Source: an uncultured Lachnospiraceae bacterium
GTDB taxonomy: Bacteria; Bacillota; Clostridia; Lachnospirales; Lachnospiraceae
Direction of reading: 5' to 3'
Length of the DNA: 46,310 nucleotides
NCBI GenBank assembly: GCA_910585635.1
Contig: CAJUFE010000039.1
Coordinates: 1 to 46,310 of the forward strand
Position 1 is the first letter of the stretch, and each line of letters opens with the position of its first letter. The position numbers and the translations under genes are program-made. Below, in pieces: positions 7,589-15,712 of this stretch. The notes under the pieces are model-generated. The model did not search any database, was not told the DNA's origin, and worked only from the letters and a program-made list of their open reading frames with translations.

Positions 7589-8245
7589 TTTATGGGAAAA
7601 CTGATCAGCTTCTGTTTTTATGTGCGGACAATGGGCCGATCAGGAGTGCCAGCGCTCGATCGGGTGGATGCCGCCGGGATAGAAAAGACCCAGGAAGAGA
7701 CGACCGCAGACACGGCCCCAGCCGCCCAGAGCGCTGAGGACGGAGGGTAGCAGGGCGGAAAGACATTGGTGGTCTACTTTTCTGCCAGCGGACATACGGA
7801 AGCGGTGGCGAACGCGATCGCGGACGCGGTGGGAGCGGACCGGTCCGTCTTAGAGCCGGTGGAGCCATACACCCCTGATGACCTGGACTATAACGATGAG
7901 GACAGCCGGGTGAGCAAGGAGCACGCGGACGAGGCGCAGAGGAAGGTAGAGCTGGTATCGGTGACGGTGGAGGACTGGGAGTCCTATGAGACCGTGTTCA
8001 TCGGCTACCCCATCTGGTGGGGGATCGCCGCATGGCCGGTGGACAGCTTTGTGGAAGAGAACGACTTTACCGGAAAAACGGTGATCCCCTTCTGCACCTC
8101 CGCCAGCTCCGGTCTTGGAAAGAGCGGAGAACTGCTGGCAGAAAAGGCAGGGACCGGAGACTGGCAGGAAGGGATCCGCTTTAGCTCCGGTGTATCGGAG
8201 GAGGATGTCAAAAGCTGGGTGTCGGGGCTTGGACTGGGAGAGTGA
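7589..8245 (+). pseudogene. Flavodoxin lipoprotein-like gene split by an in-frame amber codon
   Basis: From ATG 7589 the frame encodes MGKLISFCFY and then a Thr/Ala-rich linker (EETTADTAPAAQSAEDGG) typical of secreted clostridial flavodoxins, but it stops at TAG 7748-7750. The same frame reopens at once and encodes the flavodoxin domain (VVYFSASGHTEAVA...GYPIWWG..AWPVDSF) up to 8245. The usual signal peptide and lipobox are absent. Either the gene is dying, or a separate protein starts at TTG 7766, or the amber codon is suppressed. Decay is the simplest reading; see the separate domain entry. Confidence 0.6.
7766..8245 (+). CDS. Flavodoxin-like domain, possibly translated on its own
   Basis: About 159 residues from TTG 7766 form a flavodoxin: the FMN phosphate loop SASGHTEAVA, the GYPIWWGIAAWPVDSFVE segment that stacks on the isoalloxazine ring, and FCTSASSGLG. 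Flavodoxins of this type carry electrons or reduce quinones. The domain itself has no frameshift. A GGGCGGAAAG stretch precedes the TTG, which would be only a modest ribosome site. G+C is high, unlike the MATE gene upstream, so a composition boundary falls here. Confidence 0.6.
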   Translation: MVVYFSASGHTEAVANAIADAVGADRSVLEPVEPYTPDDLDYNDEDSRVSKEHADEAQRKVELVSVTVEDWESYETVFIGYPIWWGIAAWPVDSFVEENDFTGKTVIPFCTSASSGLGKSGELLAEKAGTGDWQEGIRFSSGVSEEDVKSWVSGLGLGE

Positions 8246-8288
8246 ACATAGACCGCTTTAGAGGATAGGTGTGAAAAGCGTGGGTTTA

Positions 8289-8395
8289 ACAAAGGGCTGT
8301 CGCAAAATGACTGCTCTATACAGGATATGGCGTTCTGACCCAATCGGTCACAGCCACAGTCCATGTATGAGCGGCATCTTGCAACAGCCCTTTGT
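8289..8395. repeat. Long inverted repeat carrying GGCTGTCGCAAAATG
   Basis: Arms 8289-8309 and 8375-8395 are 21 nt each and match at 19 positions; 65 nt separate them. The left arm shares GGCTGTCGCAAAATG with the hairpin at 17509-17559. It lies between the convergent flavodoxin and argG genes, so a two-way terminator or a small dispersed repeat is likely. Confidence 0.6.
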
Positions 8396-8482
8396 ATGCA
8401 TTTATGCATTGATGTATGCTATGCATGTGAGCGGCTATGGGCCGCAGATATCCACCGTATAGGCCTTACAGACAGCTGATAC

Positions 8483-9715
8483 TCAGTCCGCCTTCCCGGC
8501 CTTCCCGGCCTCCGCCATCTTCATGGCCCGGACCTTTAAGGGCAGGCCGAACAGGGTGATGAAGCCGCTGGCGTCGTGATGGTCGTACAGGTCCCCGGTG
8601 GTGAAGGAAGCCAGGGATCCATCGTACAGGGAGTAGGGGGAAGTGGTCCCGGCCTTGATGATGTTGCCCTTATACAGCTTGAACTTGACCTCACCGGTCA
8701 CATACTCCTGGGTCACCTCCACAAATGCCTGCACGGCTTCCCGCAGGGGGGTGAACCATTTCCCCTCATATACGATCTGGGCCAGCTTATTGCCCATGTC
8801 TTTCTTCACTTCCATGGTGGCCCGGTCTAAGACCAGCTCCTCTAGCTGCTGGTGAGCCTCCATCAGGATGGTGCCGCCTGGCGTCTCATATATGCCGCGG
8901 GACTTCATCCCTACCACCCGGTTCTCCACGATATCCACGATCCCGATGCCGTGCTTTCCGCCCAGCGCATTTAACTTGCGGATGATATCAGAGACCTTCA
9001 TAGCCTCTCCATTGATACTGACCGGGACCCCTTTTTCGAAGGTCATGGTCACATACTCGCCCTCCTCCGGGGCTTCCTCCGGGGTCACGCCCAGCACCAG
9101 CATGTGCTTGAAGTTGGGCTCATTAGCCGGATCCTCCAGCTCCAGGCCCTCATGGCTGATGTGCCATAAGTTCCGGTCCCGGCTGTAGCTGCTGTCCGCG
9201 GAAAATGGAAGATCGATCCCCTTCTCCTTACAGTAGGCCATCTCGTCCTCACGGGACTGGAAAGCCCAGATATCGGTCATACGCCATGGCGCGATGATCT
9301 TTAAGTCCGGAGCCAGAGCCTTGATGCCCAGCTCAAAGCGGATCTGGTCGTTCCCCTTGCCGGTGGCGCCGTGGCAGATCGCGCTGGCCCCTTCCTTCCG
9401 GGCCACCTCCACCAGCCGCTTGGCGATCGCCGGACGTGCCATAGAGGTACCCAGCAGATATTTGTTCTCATAAACGGCCCCTGCCTTAACGCAGGGCATG
9501 ATGTACTCCTCACAGAACTCGTCGGTCAGGTCCTCGATATAAAGCTTAGAAGCGCCGGAAGCCTTGGCCCGCTCCTCCAATCCGTCCAGCTCACTGCCCT
9601 GGCCGCAGTCGATACAGCAGCAGATCACTTCATAGTCAAAATGCTCCTTTAACCAAGGGATGATGGCGGTGGTATCCAGGCCGCCGGAATAGGCTAATAC
9701 TACTTTCTCTTTCAT
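8483..9715 (-). CDS. argG: Argininosuccinate synthase
   Basis: Joins citrulline and aspartate using ATP to give argininosuccinate, the penultimate step of arginine synthesis, in the cytoplasm. The 410-residue length is standard. Landmarks are the N-type ATP pyrophosphatase P-loop AYSGGLDT at residues 8-15, the CHGATGKGNDQIRFE segment that binds ATP and aspartate, and the SPYSLYDGSLASF ending. An AGGAGG site lies just before ATG 9715. It is divergent from argC across a 382-nt control region with ArgR-like boxes. argH, argF and the carbamoyl phosphate genes are not in the window. Confidence 0.97.
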   Translation of the reverse strand: MKEKVVLAYSGGLDTTAIIPWLKEHFDYEVICCCIDCGQGSELDGLEERAKASGASKLYIEDLTDEFCEEYIMPCVKAGAVYENKYLLGTSMARPAIAKRLVEVARKEGASAICHGATGKGNDQIRFELGIKALAPDLKIIAPWRMTDIWAFQSREDEMAYCKEKGIDLPFSADSSYSRDRNLWHISHEGLELEDPANEPNFKHMLVLGVTPEEAPEEGEYVTMTFEKGVPVSINGEAMKVSDIIRKLNALGGKHGIGIVDIVENRVVGMKSRGIYETPGGTILMEAHQQLEELVLDRATMEVKKDMGNKLAQIVYEGKWFTPLREAVQAFVEVTQEYVTGEVKFKLYKGNIIKAGTTSPYSLYDGSLASFTTGDLYDHHDASGFITLFGLPLKVRAMKMAEAGKAGKAD

Positions 9716-9777
9716 CTCGATATCTCCTCCTAGTATGCACGGGTCTTGATCAGTTTTTGGTTTTTTAATAGACGCTC

Positions 9778-9809
9778 ATAAATATACAACAGAAATGAAG
9801 AAAATGCAA
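9778..9809 (-). promoter_or_regulatory. argG promoter with an ArgR-like box over the -10
   Basis: On the minus strand TTGCAT (9804-9809) and TATATT (9781-9786) are 17 nt apart. The -10 lies in ATAAATATACAA (9778-9789), which resembles an ARG box half-pair. An identical 12-mer occurs at 9830-9841. Confidence 0.6.
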
Positions 9810-9829
9810 GAGGAAAATGCGAAAACTGG

Positions 9830-9841
9830 ATAAATATACAA
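9830..9841. promoter_or_regulatory. Second ArgR-like box upstream of argG
   Basis: ATAAATATACAA is repeated exactly from 9778-9789, 52 nt away. It resembles the A+T-rich operators (TGAATAATTATTCA-like) used by ArgR/AhrC. Assignment rests on similarity and on its position between argG and argC. Confidence 0.45.
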
Positions 9842-9851
9842 TAGGAGAGGG

Positions 9852-9885
9852 AGATATGCCGCAAGGGACCCTTTGCGGCATATCT
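9852..9885. promoter_or_regulatory. Strong hairpin in the argG-argC control region
   Basis: AGATATGCCGCAA (9852-9864) pairs perfectly with 9873-9885, and the stem extends inward with one G-T wobble and two G-C pairs to a 3-nt loop. No T-run follows on either strand, so a simple terminator is unlikely. Confidence 0.55.
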
Positions 9886-9949
9886 ATATGGCAGAATACC
9901 CTGGCTAGAACATATCCATGCATATAAACACAGCAAATGCCGAAATATC

Positions 9950-9983
9950 TTGCATAATATGCAATTAGAGTGTATAATTATGA
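9950..9983 (+). promoter_or_regulatory. argC operon promoter overlapped by two ArgR-like boxes
   Basis: TTGCAT (9950-9955) and TATAAT (9973-9978) are 17 nt apart. The -35 is part of the perfect palindrome TTGCATA-A-TATGCAA (9950-9964). The -10 is inside TGTATAATTATGA (9971-9983). The two box centres are about 20 nt apart, near two helical turns, as in known paired ARG boxes. Repression by an ArgR protein with arginine is inferred. Confidence 0.65.
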
Positions 9984-10097
9984 TCGCACTGCAAAAAAAG
10001 CAAATATCACTTTTCATTTTCCCAAAAGTGATTATAATTAAAATAGGTTTTTGTGCCATTTTGCGTCTGTCTATAGAGGACGCCCAGGAAAGGAAGG

Positions 10098-11147
10098 ATG
10101 GAGAGTATGATCAAAGTAGGGATCGTGGGAGCGACGGGCTATGCGGGCGGGGAGCTGGCCAGGCTGTTGCTGCAGAGAGAGGATATAGAGATTCGTTGGT
10201 TTGGTTCAAAGAGCTATGTGGATCAGGCGTACACGTCTCTCTACCAGAACATGTATCAGATGGTCGATGCTGTGTGCAAGAGTGATGACATGGAGCAGAT
10301 CGCAGAAGAGGTGGATGTGATCTTTACCGCCACGCCCCAAGGGCTGTGTGCGTCCCTGCTGGATGAGGAGATCTTATCCAAGGTAAAGGTGATCGATCTG
10401 AGCGCGGATTTCCGGATCAAGGATGTGGCGGTCTATGAGGAGTGGTATAAGCTCCGCCACGGAGCGCCCCAGTTCATTAAAGAGGCGGTCTATGGGCTGC
10501 CGGAGATCAACCGGGAGAAGATCCGGGAGGCCAGATTGATCGCGAACCCAGGGTGTTACCCCACCTGCTCCTTTCTGACAGTCTATCCTTTGGTAAAGGA
10601 AGGGCTGATCGATCCCTCCACCTTGATCATTGACGCGAAGTCCGGGACCTCCGGCGCGGGCCGGGGGGCCAAGGTGGCGAACCTGTACTGTGAGGTGAAC
10701 GAGAGCATCAAGGCCTATGGGGTAGCCGGACACCGACACACGCCGGAGATCGAGGAGCAGCTGTCCCTGGCGGCAGGGGAGCCTGTGACGATCAGTTTTA
10801 CGCCCCATCTGGTGCCCATGGACAGGGGGATCTTGATCACGGCCTATGCGTCCCTGGCGAAGGCGGTCTCCTATGAAGAGGTGAAGGCTGTTTACGACCG
10901 GTATTATGAGAAAGAGCGGTTTGTCCGGGTCCTGCAAAAGGATGTGTGCCCGGAGACCCGGTGGGTGAAGGGGAGCAACTTTGTGGATGTGAACGTTAAA
11001 CTAGATCCCCGGACCGGACGGATCATCATGATGGGCGCTATGGACAATATGGTCAAAGGAGCCGCCGGCCAGGCGATCCAGAACATGAACCTGCTGTTCG
11101 GCCTGCCGGAGGACAAGGGGTTAAAGCTGGTGCCTATGTTCCCCTGA
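10098..11147 (+). CDS. argC: N-acetyl-gamma-glutamyl-phosphate reductase
   Basis: NADPH-dependent reduction of N-acetylglutamyl phosphate to the semialdehyde, third step of arginine synthesis. The Rossmann motif GIVGATGYAGGELARLL opens the protein, the active-site cysteine sits in NPGCYPT, and the catalytic histidine lies in GVAGHRHTPEIEEQL; the ending MDNMVKGAAGQA is also typical. The 349-residue length is normal. Starts ATG 10098 and ATG 10107 are both possible; GGAAAGGAAGG abuts the first, GGAGAG precedes the second. It is the first gene of the argC-GNAT-argJ-argB-argD run. Confidence 0.97.
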   Translation: MESMIKVGIVGATGYAGGELARLLLQREDIEIRWFGSKSYVDQAYTSLYQNMYQMVDAVCKSDDMEQIAEEVDVIFTATPQGLCASLLDEEILSKVKVIDLSADFRIKDVAVYEEWYKLRHGAPQFIKEAVYGLPEINREKIREARLIANPGCYPTCSFLTVYPLVKEGLIDPSTLIIDAKSGTSGAGRGAKVANLYCEVNESIKAYGVAGHRHTPEIEEQLSLAAGEPVTISFTPHLVPMDRGILITAYASLAKAVSYEEVKAVYDRYYEKERFVRVLQKDVCPETRWVKGSNFVDVNVKLDPRTGRIIMMGAMDNMVKGAAGQAIQNMNLLFGLPEDKGLKLVPMFP

Positions 11148-11260
11148 CCGGACAGATGGCAGGATGGCGCTGAGCGGTCTGCGGGTACAGGAGGAGCTGT
11201 GAGATGTGGGCCGTACGGCGCTGCGTACCAGTAGATAAAAAGGCGAGATGAGGGGAGCAT

Positions 11261-11725
11261 ATGGCAGGTACATTTAGCATCATCATCCGGGAGATGACAC
11301 CGGAGGATTACGACGGGGTCTTCGATCTCTGGATGAGCATCAAAGGCTTTGGGATCCGCTCCGTGGATGATTCCAGGGAAGGGGTGGAGCGGTTCTTAAA
11401 AAGGAACCCCACCACCAGCATGGTGGCCCTGCAGAACGGGCAGATCATCGGCGCGATCTTGTGCGGCCACGACGGCCGGACCGGCTATTTCTATCATGTG
11501 TGTGTATCGGAAAGATACCGGAAGCACGGGATCGGCTATAAGCTGGCCGCCGCCTGTATGACTGCTTTAAAAAAGGAAGGCATCAGCAAGATCAGCCTGA
11601 TCGCCTTTAAGTCGAACCAGGTGGGCAATGCTTTCTGGCAGGGACTGGGCTGGAACAGCCGGGATGACGTGAATTTCTATGATATCGTGCTGAACGAGGA
11701 GAACATCACCCGGTTCAATCGGTGA
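11261..11725 (+). CDS. GNAT acetyltransferase inside the arg operon (candidate N-acetylglutamate synthase)
   Basis: A 154-residue single-domain GNAT protein. The acetyl-CoA pyrophosphate loop is RYRKHGIGYKL, after a YFYHVCVSE strand, and the C-terminal FWQGLGW segment is standard. The closest family resemblance I can recall is to the short YpeA-like GNATs. It lies between argC (113 nt after) and argJ (123 nt before), all co-directional. Because ArgJ can recycle acetyl groups but needs a first supply of acetylglutamate, a short ArgA-like role is a reasonable inference; a protein acetylase or unrelated enzyme is possible. Confidence 0.85.
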   Translation: MAGTFSIIIREMTPEDYDGVFDLWMSIKGFGIRSVDDSREGVERFLKRNPTTSMVALQNGQIIGAILCGHDGRTGYFYHVCVSERYRKHGIGYKLAAACMTALKKEGISKISLIAFKSNQVGNAFWQGLGWNSRDDVNFYDIVLNEENITRFNR

Positions 11726-11848
11726 GAGTGGGGAGCCAGACGGTATCCGCCGCTGTCATGGAAGAGGATATAGAGAGGAAGATATCTGCGGCAAGAGGAG
11801 AAATGGGAAAAAGATGCGGTGGAACGTGTGTATAGAATGGAGGAAAAG

Positions 11849-13072
11849 ATGGAGAGGATAGAAGGCGGCGTGACAGCCGCGAAAGGTTTCCAGGCCGCGT
11901 CCTGCGCGGCCCAGATCAAATATAAGGACAGGCCGGATATGGCCATGATCTACAGCCAGGTCCCCTGTAAGTCGGCGGGGACCTTCACCACCAACCTGGT
12001 GAAGGCGGCTCCGGTGAAATGGGACCGGGAGCAGGTGGACAGCGGAAAGGACGCCCAGGCCGTGGTGGTGAACGCCGGTATAGCGAACGCCTGCACTGGC
12101 AAGGAGGGGTTTAGCTATTGCCGTCAGACCGCCGAAGCCGCCTGCCGGGCCTTAGATATCCCGGAGGGCTCCGTGCTGGTGGCCTCCACCGGGGTCATCG
12201 GGATGCAGCTGCCCATCCAGAAGATCGTGGCAGGGATCGGGAAGATGGCGGCATCGCTGGAGGACACCCTGGAGGCGGGAGAGGCAGCCTCCAGAGCGAT
12301 CATGACCACGGACACGAAAAATAAGCAGGCGGCCGTCCAGTTCACGGTGGGAGGAAAGACCGTGACCATCGGCGGTATGTGCAAGGGCTCCGGCATGATC
12401 CACCCCAACATGTGTACCATGCTGAGCTTCGTGACCACAGACGCGGCGATCAGCAAGGAGCTTTTGCAGGAGGCCCTGCGGGAGGATGTGGAGGACACCT
12501 ACAATATGATCTCTGTGGACGGGGATACCTCCACCAATGATACCGTGCTCCTTTTGGCTAACGGCATGGCGGGCAATCCCGAGATCCTGGAGAAGGGGCC
12601 GGATTATGAGGCTTTTCTAGAAGCCCTCCATGTGGTCAATGAGACCCTGGCGAAAAAGATGGCCGGGGACGGGGAAGGCTGTACCGCCCTCTTTGAGGTG
12701 AAGGTCGTGGGGGCCGAGACCAAGGCCCAGGCCGTGACCCTGTCGAAGTCCGTGATCACCTCCAGCCTGACCAAGGCGGCAATCTTCGGCCACGATGCCA
12801 ACTGGGGCCGGATCTTATGTGCCATGGGCTATTCCGGCGCACAGTTCGACCCGGAGAAGGTGGACCTGACCTTTATGAGCCAGGCGGGCAGCCTGAAGAT
12901 CGTGGAGGACGGTGTGACCCTGGATTACAGTGAGGAGGAGGCCACGAAGATCTTGTCCCAGCCGGAGGTGACGGTGGTCGCGGATGTTAAGATGGGCCAG
13001 GCGCGGGCCACGGCCTGGGGCTGCGATCTGACCTTTGACTATGTGAAGATCAACGCGGACTACCGGTCATGA
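11849..13072 (+). CDS. argJ: Glutamate N-acetyltransferase / amino-acid acetyltransferase
   Basis: Bifunctional enzyme that moves the acetyl group from N-acetylornithine to glutamate (cyclic pathway) and may also use acetyl-CoA. The precursor cleaves itself before a threonine that becomes the N-terminal nucleophile; that site is visible as HPNMC-TMLSF, with Cys rather than the commoner Ala before the Thr. Other landmarks are GTFTTN.VKAAPV, CKGSGMI and GDGEGCTALFEV. I chose ATG 11849 because GGAGG lies 5 nt upstream; an upstream in-frame GTG at 11819 has no good site. The length, 407 residues, fits the family. Confidence 0.96.
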   Translation: MERIEGGVTAAKGFQAASCAAQIKYKDRPDMAMIYSQVPCKSAGTFTTNLVKAAPVKWDREQVDSGKDAQAVVVNAGIANACTGKEGFSYCRQTAEAACRALDIPEGSVLVASTGVIGMQLPIQKIVAGIGKMAASLEDTLEAGEAASRAIMTTDTKNKQAAVQFTVGGKTVTIGGMCKGSGMIHPNMCTMLSFVTTDAAISKELLQEALREDVEDTYNMISVDGDTSTNDTVLLLANGMAGNPEILEKGPDYEAFLEALHVVNETLAKKMAGDGEGCTALFEVKVVGAETKAQAVTLSKSVITSSLTKAAIFGHDANWGRILCAMGYSGAQFDPEKVDLTFMSQAGSLKIVEDGVTLDYSEEEATKILSQPEVTVVADVKMGQARATAWGCDLTFDYVKINADYRS

Positions 13073-13117
13073 CCTTACTATGAAGTTTTGCCGCCGGATA
13101 GGCGGCCTGCGTTCAGG

Positions 13118-13151
13118 GTTGCTGTGTGCCGGTGGCACACGTTTAGCAACG
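13118..13151 (+). repeat. Nested hairpin between argJ and argB
   Basis: GTTGCT...AGCAAC arms enclose a perfect GTGTGCC-GGT-GGCACAC stem. The surrounding 242-nt gap (13073-13314) holds further G+C-rich partial palindromes but no convincing gene. It could stabilise or partly terminate the operon transcript. Confidence 0.4.
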
Positions 13152-13314
13152 ACCGGAGCAGAGCGTAGAGCCCAATGCGCCCGCCAGACCTTTATGTGTG
13201 GATGTGCGTTTGGTGGCCGGTAAAGCCGGCAGGGACCGGATGGATAAGTAGGCGGGACCGCTCGATAAGGGCAGTACAGGAAAAACAAGAAGGGAAAGGA
13301 TGGAGAGATAGAAG

Positions 13315-14214
13315 ATGGAGATGGATCCGATCATCATGCAGAAGGCGGCGACCCTGATCGAGGCGCTGCCCTATATCCAGCGGTTCAACCGCAAGATCAT
13401 CGTGGTGAAGTACGGCGGCAGCGCCATGGTTGACGAGGCACTGAAGCGCCAGGTGATCCAGGATGTGGTGCTCTTAAAGCTGACAGGATTTAAGCCGATC
13501 ATCGTCCACGGCGGCGGCAAGGAGATCAGCCGCTGGGTGGGGAAGGTGGGGATGGAGCCCCATTTTGTGAAAGGCCTCCGGGTGACCGACGAGCCCACTA
13601 TGGAGATCGCGGAGATGGTGCTGAACAAGGTGAACAAGAGCTTGGTCCAGCTGGTCAATGAGCTGGGCGTGAAGGCAGTGGGCGTCAGCGGCAAGGACGG
13701 GATGATGCTCAAGTGCAGAAAGAGGTACGCGGACGGCGAGGACATCGGGTTCGTGGGCGAGGTGGAGCAGGTGGACCCGAAGATCATCTACGACCTGCTG
13801 GAGAAGGATTTCCTTCCCATCATCTGCCCGATCGGCTTTGACGATGACTTTGCTTCCTATAATATCAACGCGGACGATGCGGCCTGCGCGATCGCAACGG
13901 CGGTGAAGGCGGAGAAGCTGGCCTTCCTCACCGACGTGGAAGGCGTCTACCAGGATTTTGCAGATAAGGAGTCCCTGATCTCAGAGATGACCGTGGAAGA
14001 GGCCCAGGCCTTTGTGGACGGGGGCAGCTTAGGCGGCGGGATGCTGCCTAAGCTCCAGAACTGTATCGACGCGATCAGCAGCGGCGTGTCCCGGGTCCAT
14101 ATCCTGGATGGGCGGATCCCTCATTGCCTGCTGCTGGAGATCTTTACGAATAAGGGGATCGGTACCGCGATCTTGAACGCCAAAGAGGAGCGGTATTATC
14201 ATAAAGAAGGCTGA
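13315..14214 (+). CDS. argB: Acetylglutamate kinase
   Basis: Phosphorylates N-acetylglutamate, the second and usually feedback-regulated step of arginine synthesis. A 299-residue amino-acid-kinase-fold protein with KYGGSAM near residues 28-34, the VHGGGKEIS glycine loop, the INADDAA segment and LGGGMLPKL for nucleotide binding. The N-terminal helix before KYGG, which in arginine-sensitive kinases mediates hexamer formation and arginine inhibition, is present (about 25 residues), so feedback control is plausible. ATG 13315 follows GGAGAGA. It is preceded by 242 nt of hairpin-rich DNA. Confidence 0.96.
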   Translation: MEMDPIIMQKAATLIEALPYIQRFNRKIIVVKYGGSAMVDEALKRQVIQDVVLLKLTGFKPIIVHGGGKEISRWVGKVGMEPHFVKGLRVTDEPTMEIAEMVLNKVNKSLVQLVNELGVKAVGVSGKDGMMLKCRKRYADGEDIGFVGEVEQVDPKIIYDLLEKDFLPIICPIGFDDDFASYNINADDAACAIATAVKAEKLAFLTDVEGVYQDFADKESLISEMTVEEAQAFVDGGSLGGGMLPKLQNCIDAISSGVSRVHILDGRIPHCLLLEIFTNKGIGTAILNAKEERYYHKEG

Positions 14215-14343
14215 GCTGCAGAGCGTAAGATAGAGTGCAGGATCTCGCCGGGAGGCCCGGAACGGCCCCGGCAGCAGAGATGAGCTGCAGGGCTGGATGA
14301 TGGAAGATGGGGACCAGGATAGAGTAGCGAGAAGGGAGCAGAG

Positions 14344-15561
14344 ATGGGCAGCGAGATGAAGAAGACTAAGGAAGAATGGATAGCGGAAGGCGAGAGCGCT
14401 TTTTATAAGACCTACAACCGTTTCCCGGTGGTGTTTGAACGGGGCGAGGGGCTGTATCTCTATGATACGGACGGGACGGCATACCAGGATTTTTATGCGG
14501 GGATCGCGGTGAACGCCCTGGGCTATGGGGACCCGGAGTATACCGCATGCATCAAGGAGCAGGCGGAGCGCCTCCTCCACATCTCCAATTATTTTTATAA
14601 CCCGCCCTCGATCCGGGCGGGAGAGAAGCTGAGAAAAGCGGCACAGATGGATAAGGTGTTCTTTACCAACAGCGGCACAGAGGCCGTGGAGGGCGCGGTC
14701 AAGATCGCCCGCCGCTATGCCTACGGCAAGGATGGGAGCCACGATCATGAGATCATCGCCATGAAGGATTCCTTCCACGGCAGGAGCATCGGGGCCTTGT
14801 CGGTCACGGGCAACGACCACTACCAGGAGCCCTTTAGGCCGCTGCTGCCGGATATCCGTTTTGCGGTATTTAACGACTTAGACAGCGTGAAGGCCCTTTT
14901 TAATGAAAAGACCTGCGCGGTGATCATGGAGACGGTCCAGGGCGAGGGCGGGATCTTCCCGGCCACGAGCAAGTTCCTGGAAGGGGTCCGGGCGCTGTGT
15001 GATGCGCATGGCGCACTGCTGATCCTGGACGAGATCCAATGCGGCATGGGGCGGACCGGCAAGATGTTCGCCTGGCAGCACTACGGCGTAAGACCGGATG
15101 TGATGACCGTGGCTAAGGCTTTAGGGAACGGCGTCCCTGTCGGCGCGTTCCTGGCCCGGGGCGCGGCGGCCACCGCCATGGTCCCCGGGGACCACGGCAC
15201 CACCTACGGAGGGAACCCCTTCGTCTGCGCTGCGGCGGAAAAGGTGCTGGATATCTTTGAGGCCCGAAAGCTGACCGCCCATGTGGAAAAGGTGGGGCGC
15301 TATCTGTGGGAAAAACTGGAGACGGTCAAGGCGCGGTATGCGGTCGTGAAGGAGCATCGGGGGATCGGGCTGATGCAGGGGCTGGAGTTCACCGTCCCGG
15401 TGGGGCCGATCGTGACCAACGCCCTGTTGGAGCAGCATCTGGTGCTGATCAGTGCCGGGACTAACGTGATCCGGTTCGTGCCGCCGCTGGTGATCACAGA
15501 GGCGGATGTGGATGCGATGATCGAAAAACTGACCGCTGCGATCGAGCGTGCAGACAGATAG
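14344..15561 (+). CDS. argD: Acetylornithine aminotransferase
   Basis: PLP enzyme converting N-acetylglutamate semialdehyde plus glutamate to N-acetylornithine. The 405-residue class III aminotransferase shows FTNSGTEAVEGAVKIAR, the SFHGRSIGALSVTG segment, LDEIQCGMGRTGK (Asp that holds the PLP ring nitrogen), the Schiff-base lysine in TVAKALGNG, and GTTYGGNPF. The start at ATG 14344 has GGGAG upstream; ATG 14356 is possible. It is the last recognisable arginine gene of the operon; no argF follows, so ornithine carbamoylation is encoded elsewhere. Confidence 0.95.
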   Translation: MGSEMKKTKEEWIAEGESAFYKTYNRFPVVFERGEGLYLYDTDGTAYQDFYAGIAVNALGYGDPEYTACIKEQAERLLHISNYFYNPPSIRAGEKLRKAAQMDKVFFTNSGTEAVEGAVKIARRYAYGKDGSHDHEIIAMKDSFHGRSIGALSVTGNDHYQEPFRPLLPDIRFAVFNDLDSVKALFNEKTCAVIMETVQGEGGIFPATSKFLEGVRALCDAHGALLILDEIQCGMGRTGKMFAWQHYGVRPDVMTVAKALGNGVPVGAFLARGAAATAMVPGDHGTTYGGNPFVCAAAEKVLDIFEARKLTAHVEKVGRYLWEKLETVKARYAVVKEHRGIGLMQGLEFTVPVGPIVTNALLEQHLVLISAGTNVIRFVPPLVITEADVDAMIEKLTAAIERADR

Positions 15562-15565
15562 CCCT

Positions 15566-15643
15566 GCCCATGGGAGCATCGAAGGCGCGGACGGATCGTC
15601 CCGCCCATGGGATCGCCGAAGGCGCGGACAGGCGATCGTCCCG
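15566..15643 (+). repeat. Two tandem copies of a ~37-41-bp unit between argD and fchA
   Basis: The unit begins GCCCATGGGA, contains GAAGGCGCGGAC and ends GATCGTCCC; copy 1 is 15566-15602, and copy 2 from 15603 carries a small insertion. A third, degenerate start (GCGCAGGGGAT) may follow. It is noncoding. Confidence 0.7.
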
Positions 15644-15712
15644 CGCAGGGGATGCCGGTGATGCGGGCAGTTGGCATAGGCGGGTACACATCAGGAGGAG
15701 AAGGAGGACGAC

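Noticed and set aside
7748..7750. Amber codon read as pyrrolysine or selenocysteine
   Set aside because: The codon falls in a linker rather than an active site; UAG is not a selenocysteine codon, and no downstream recoding element was recognised.
13073..13314. T-box or riboswitch leader ahead of argB
   Set aside because: Hairpins are present but no T-box sequence or known riboswitch motif could be seen, and the gap lies inside an operon.
14029..14820. A 263-codon minus-strand frame over argB-argD
   Set aside because: Antisense to two conserved arginine genes; no recognisable domain.
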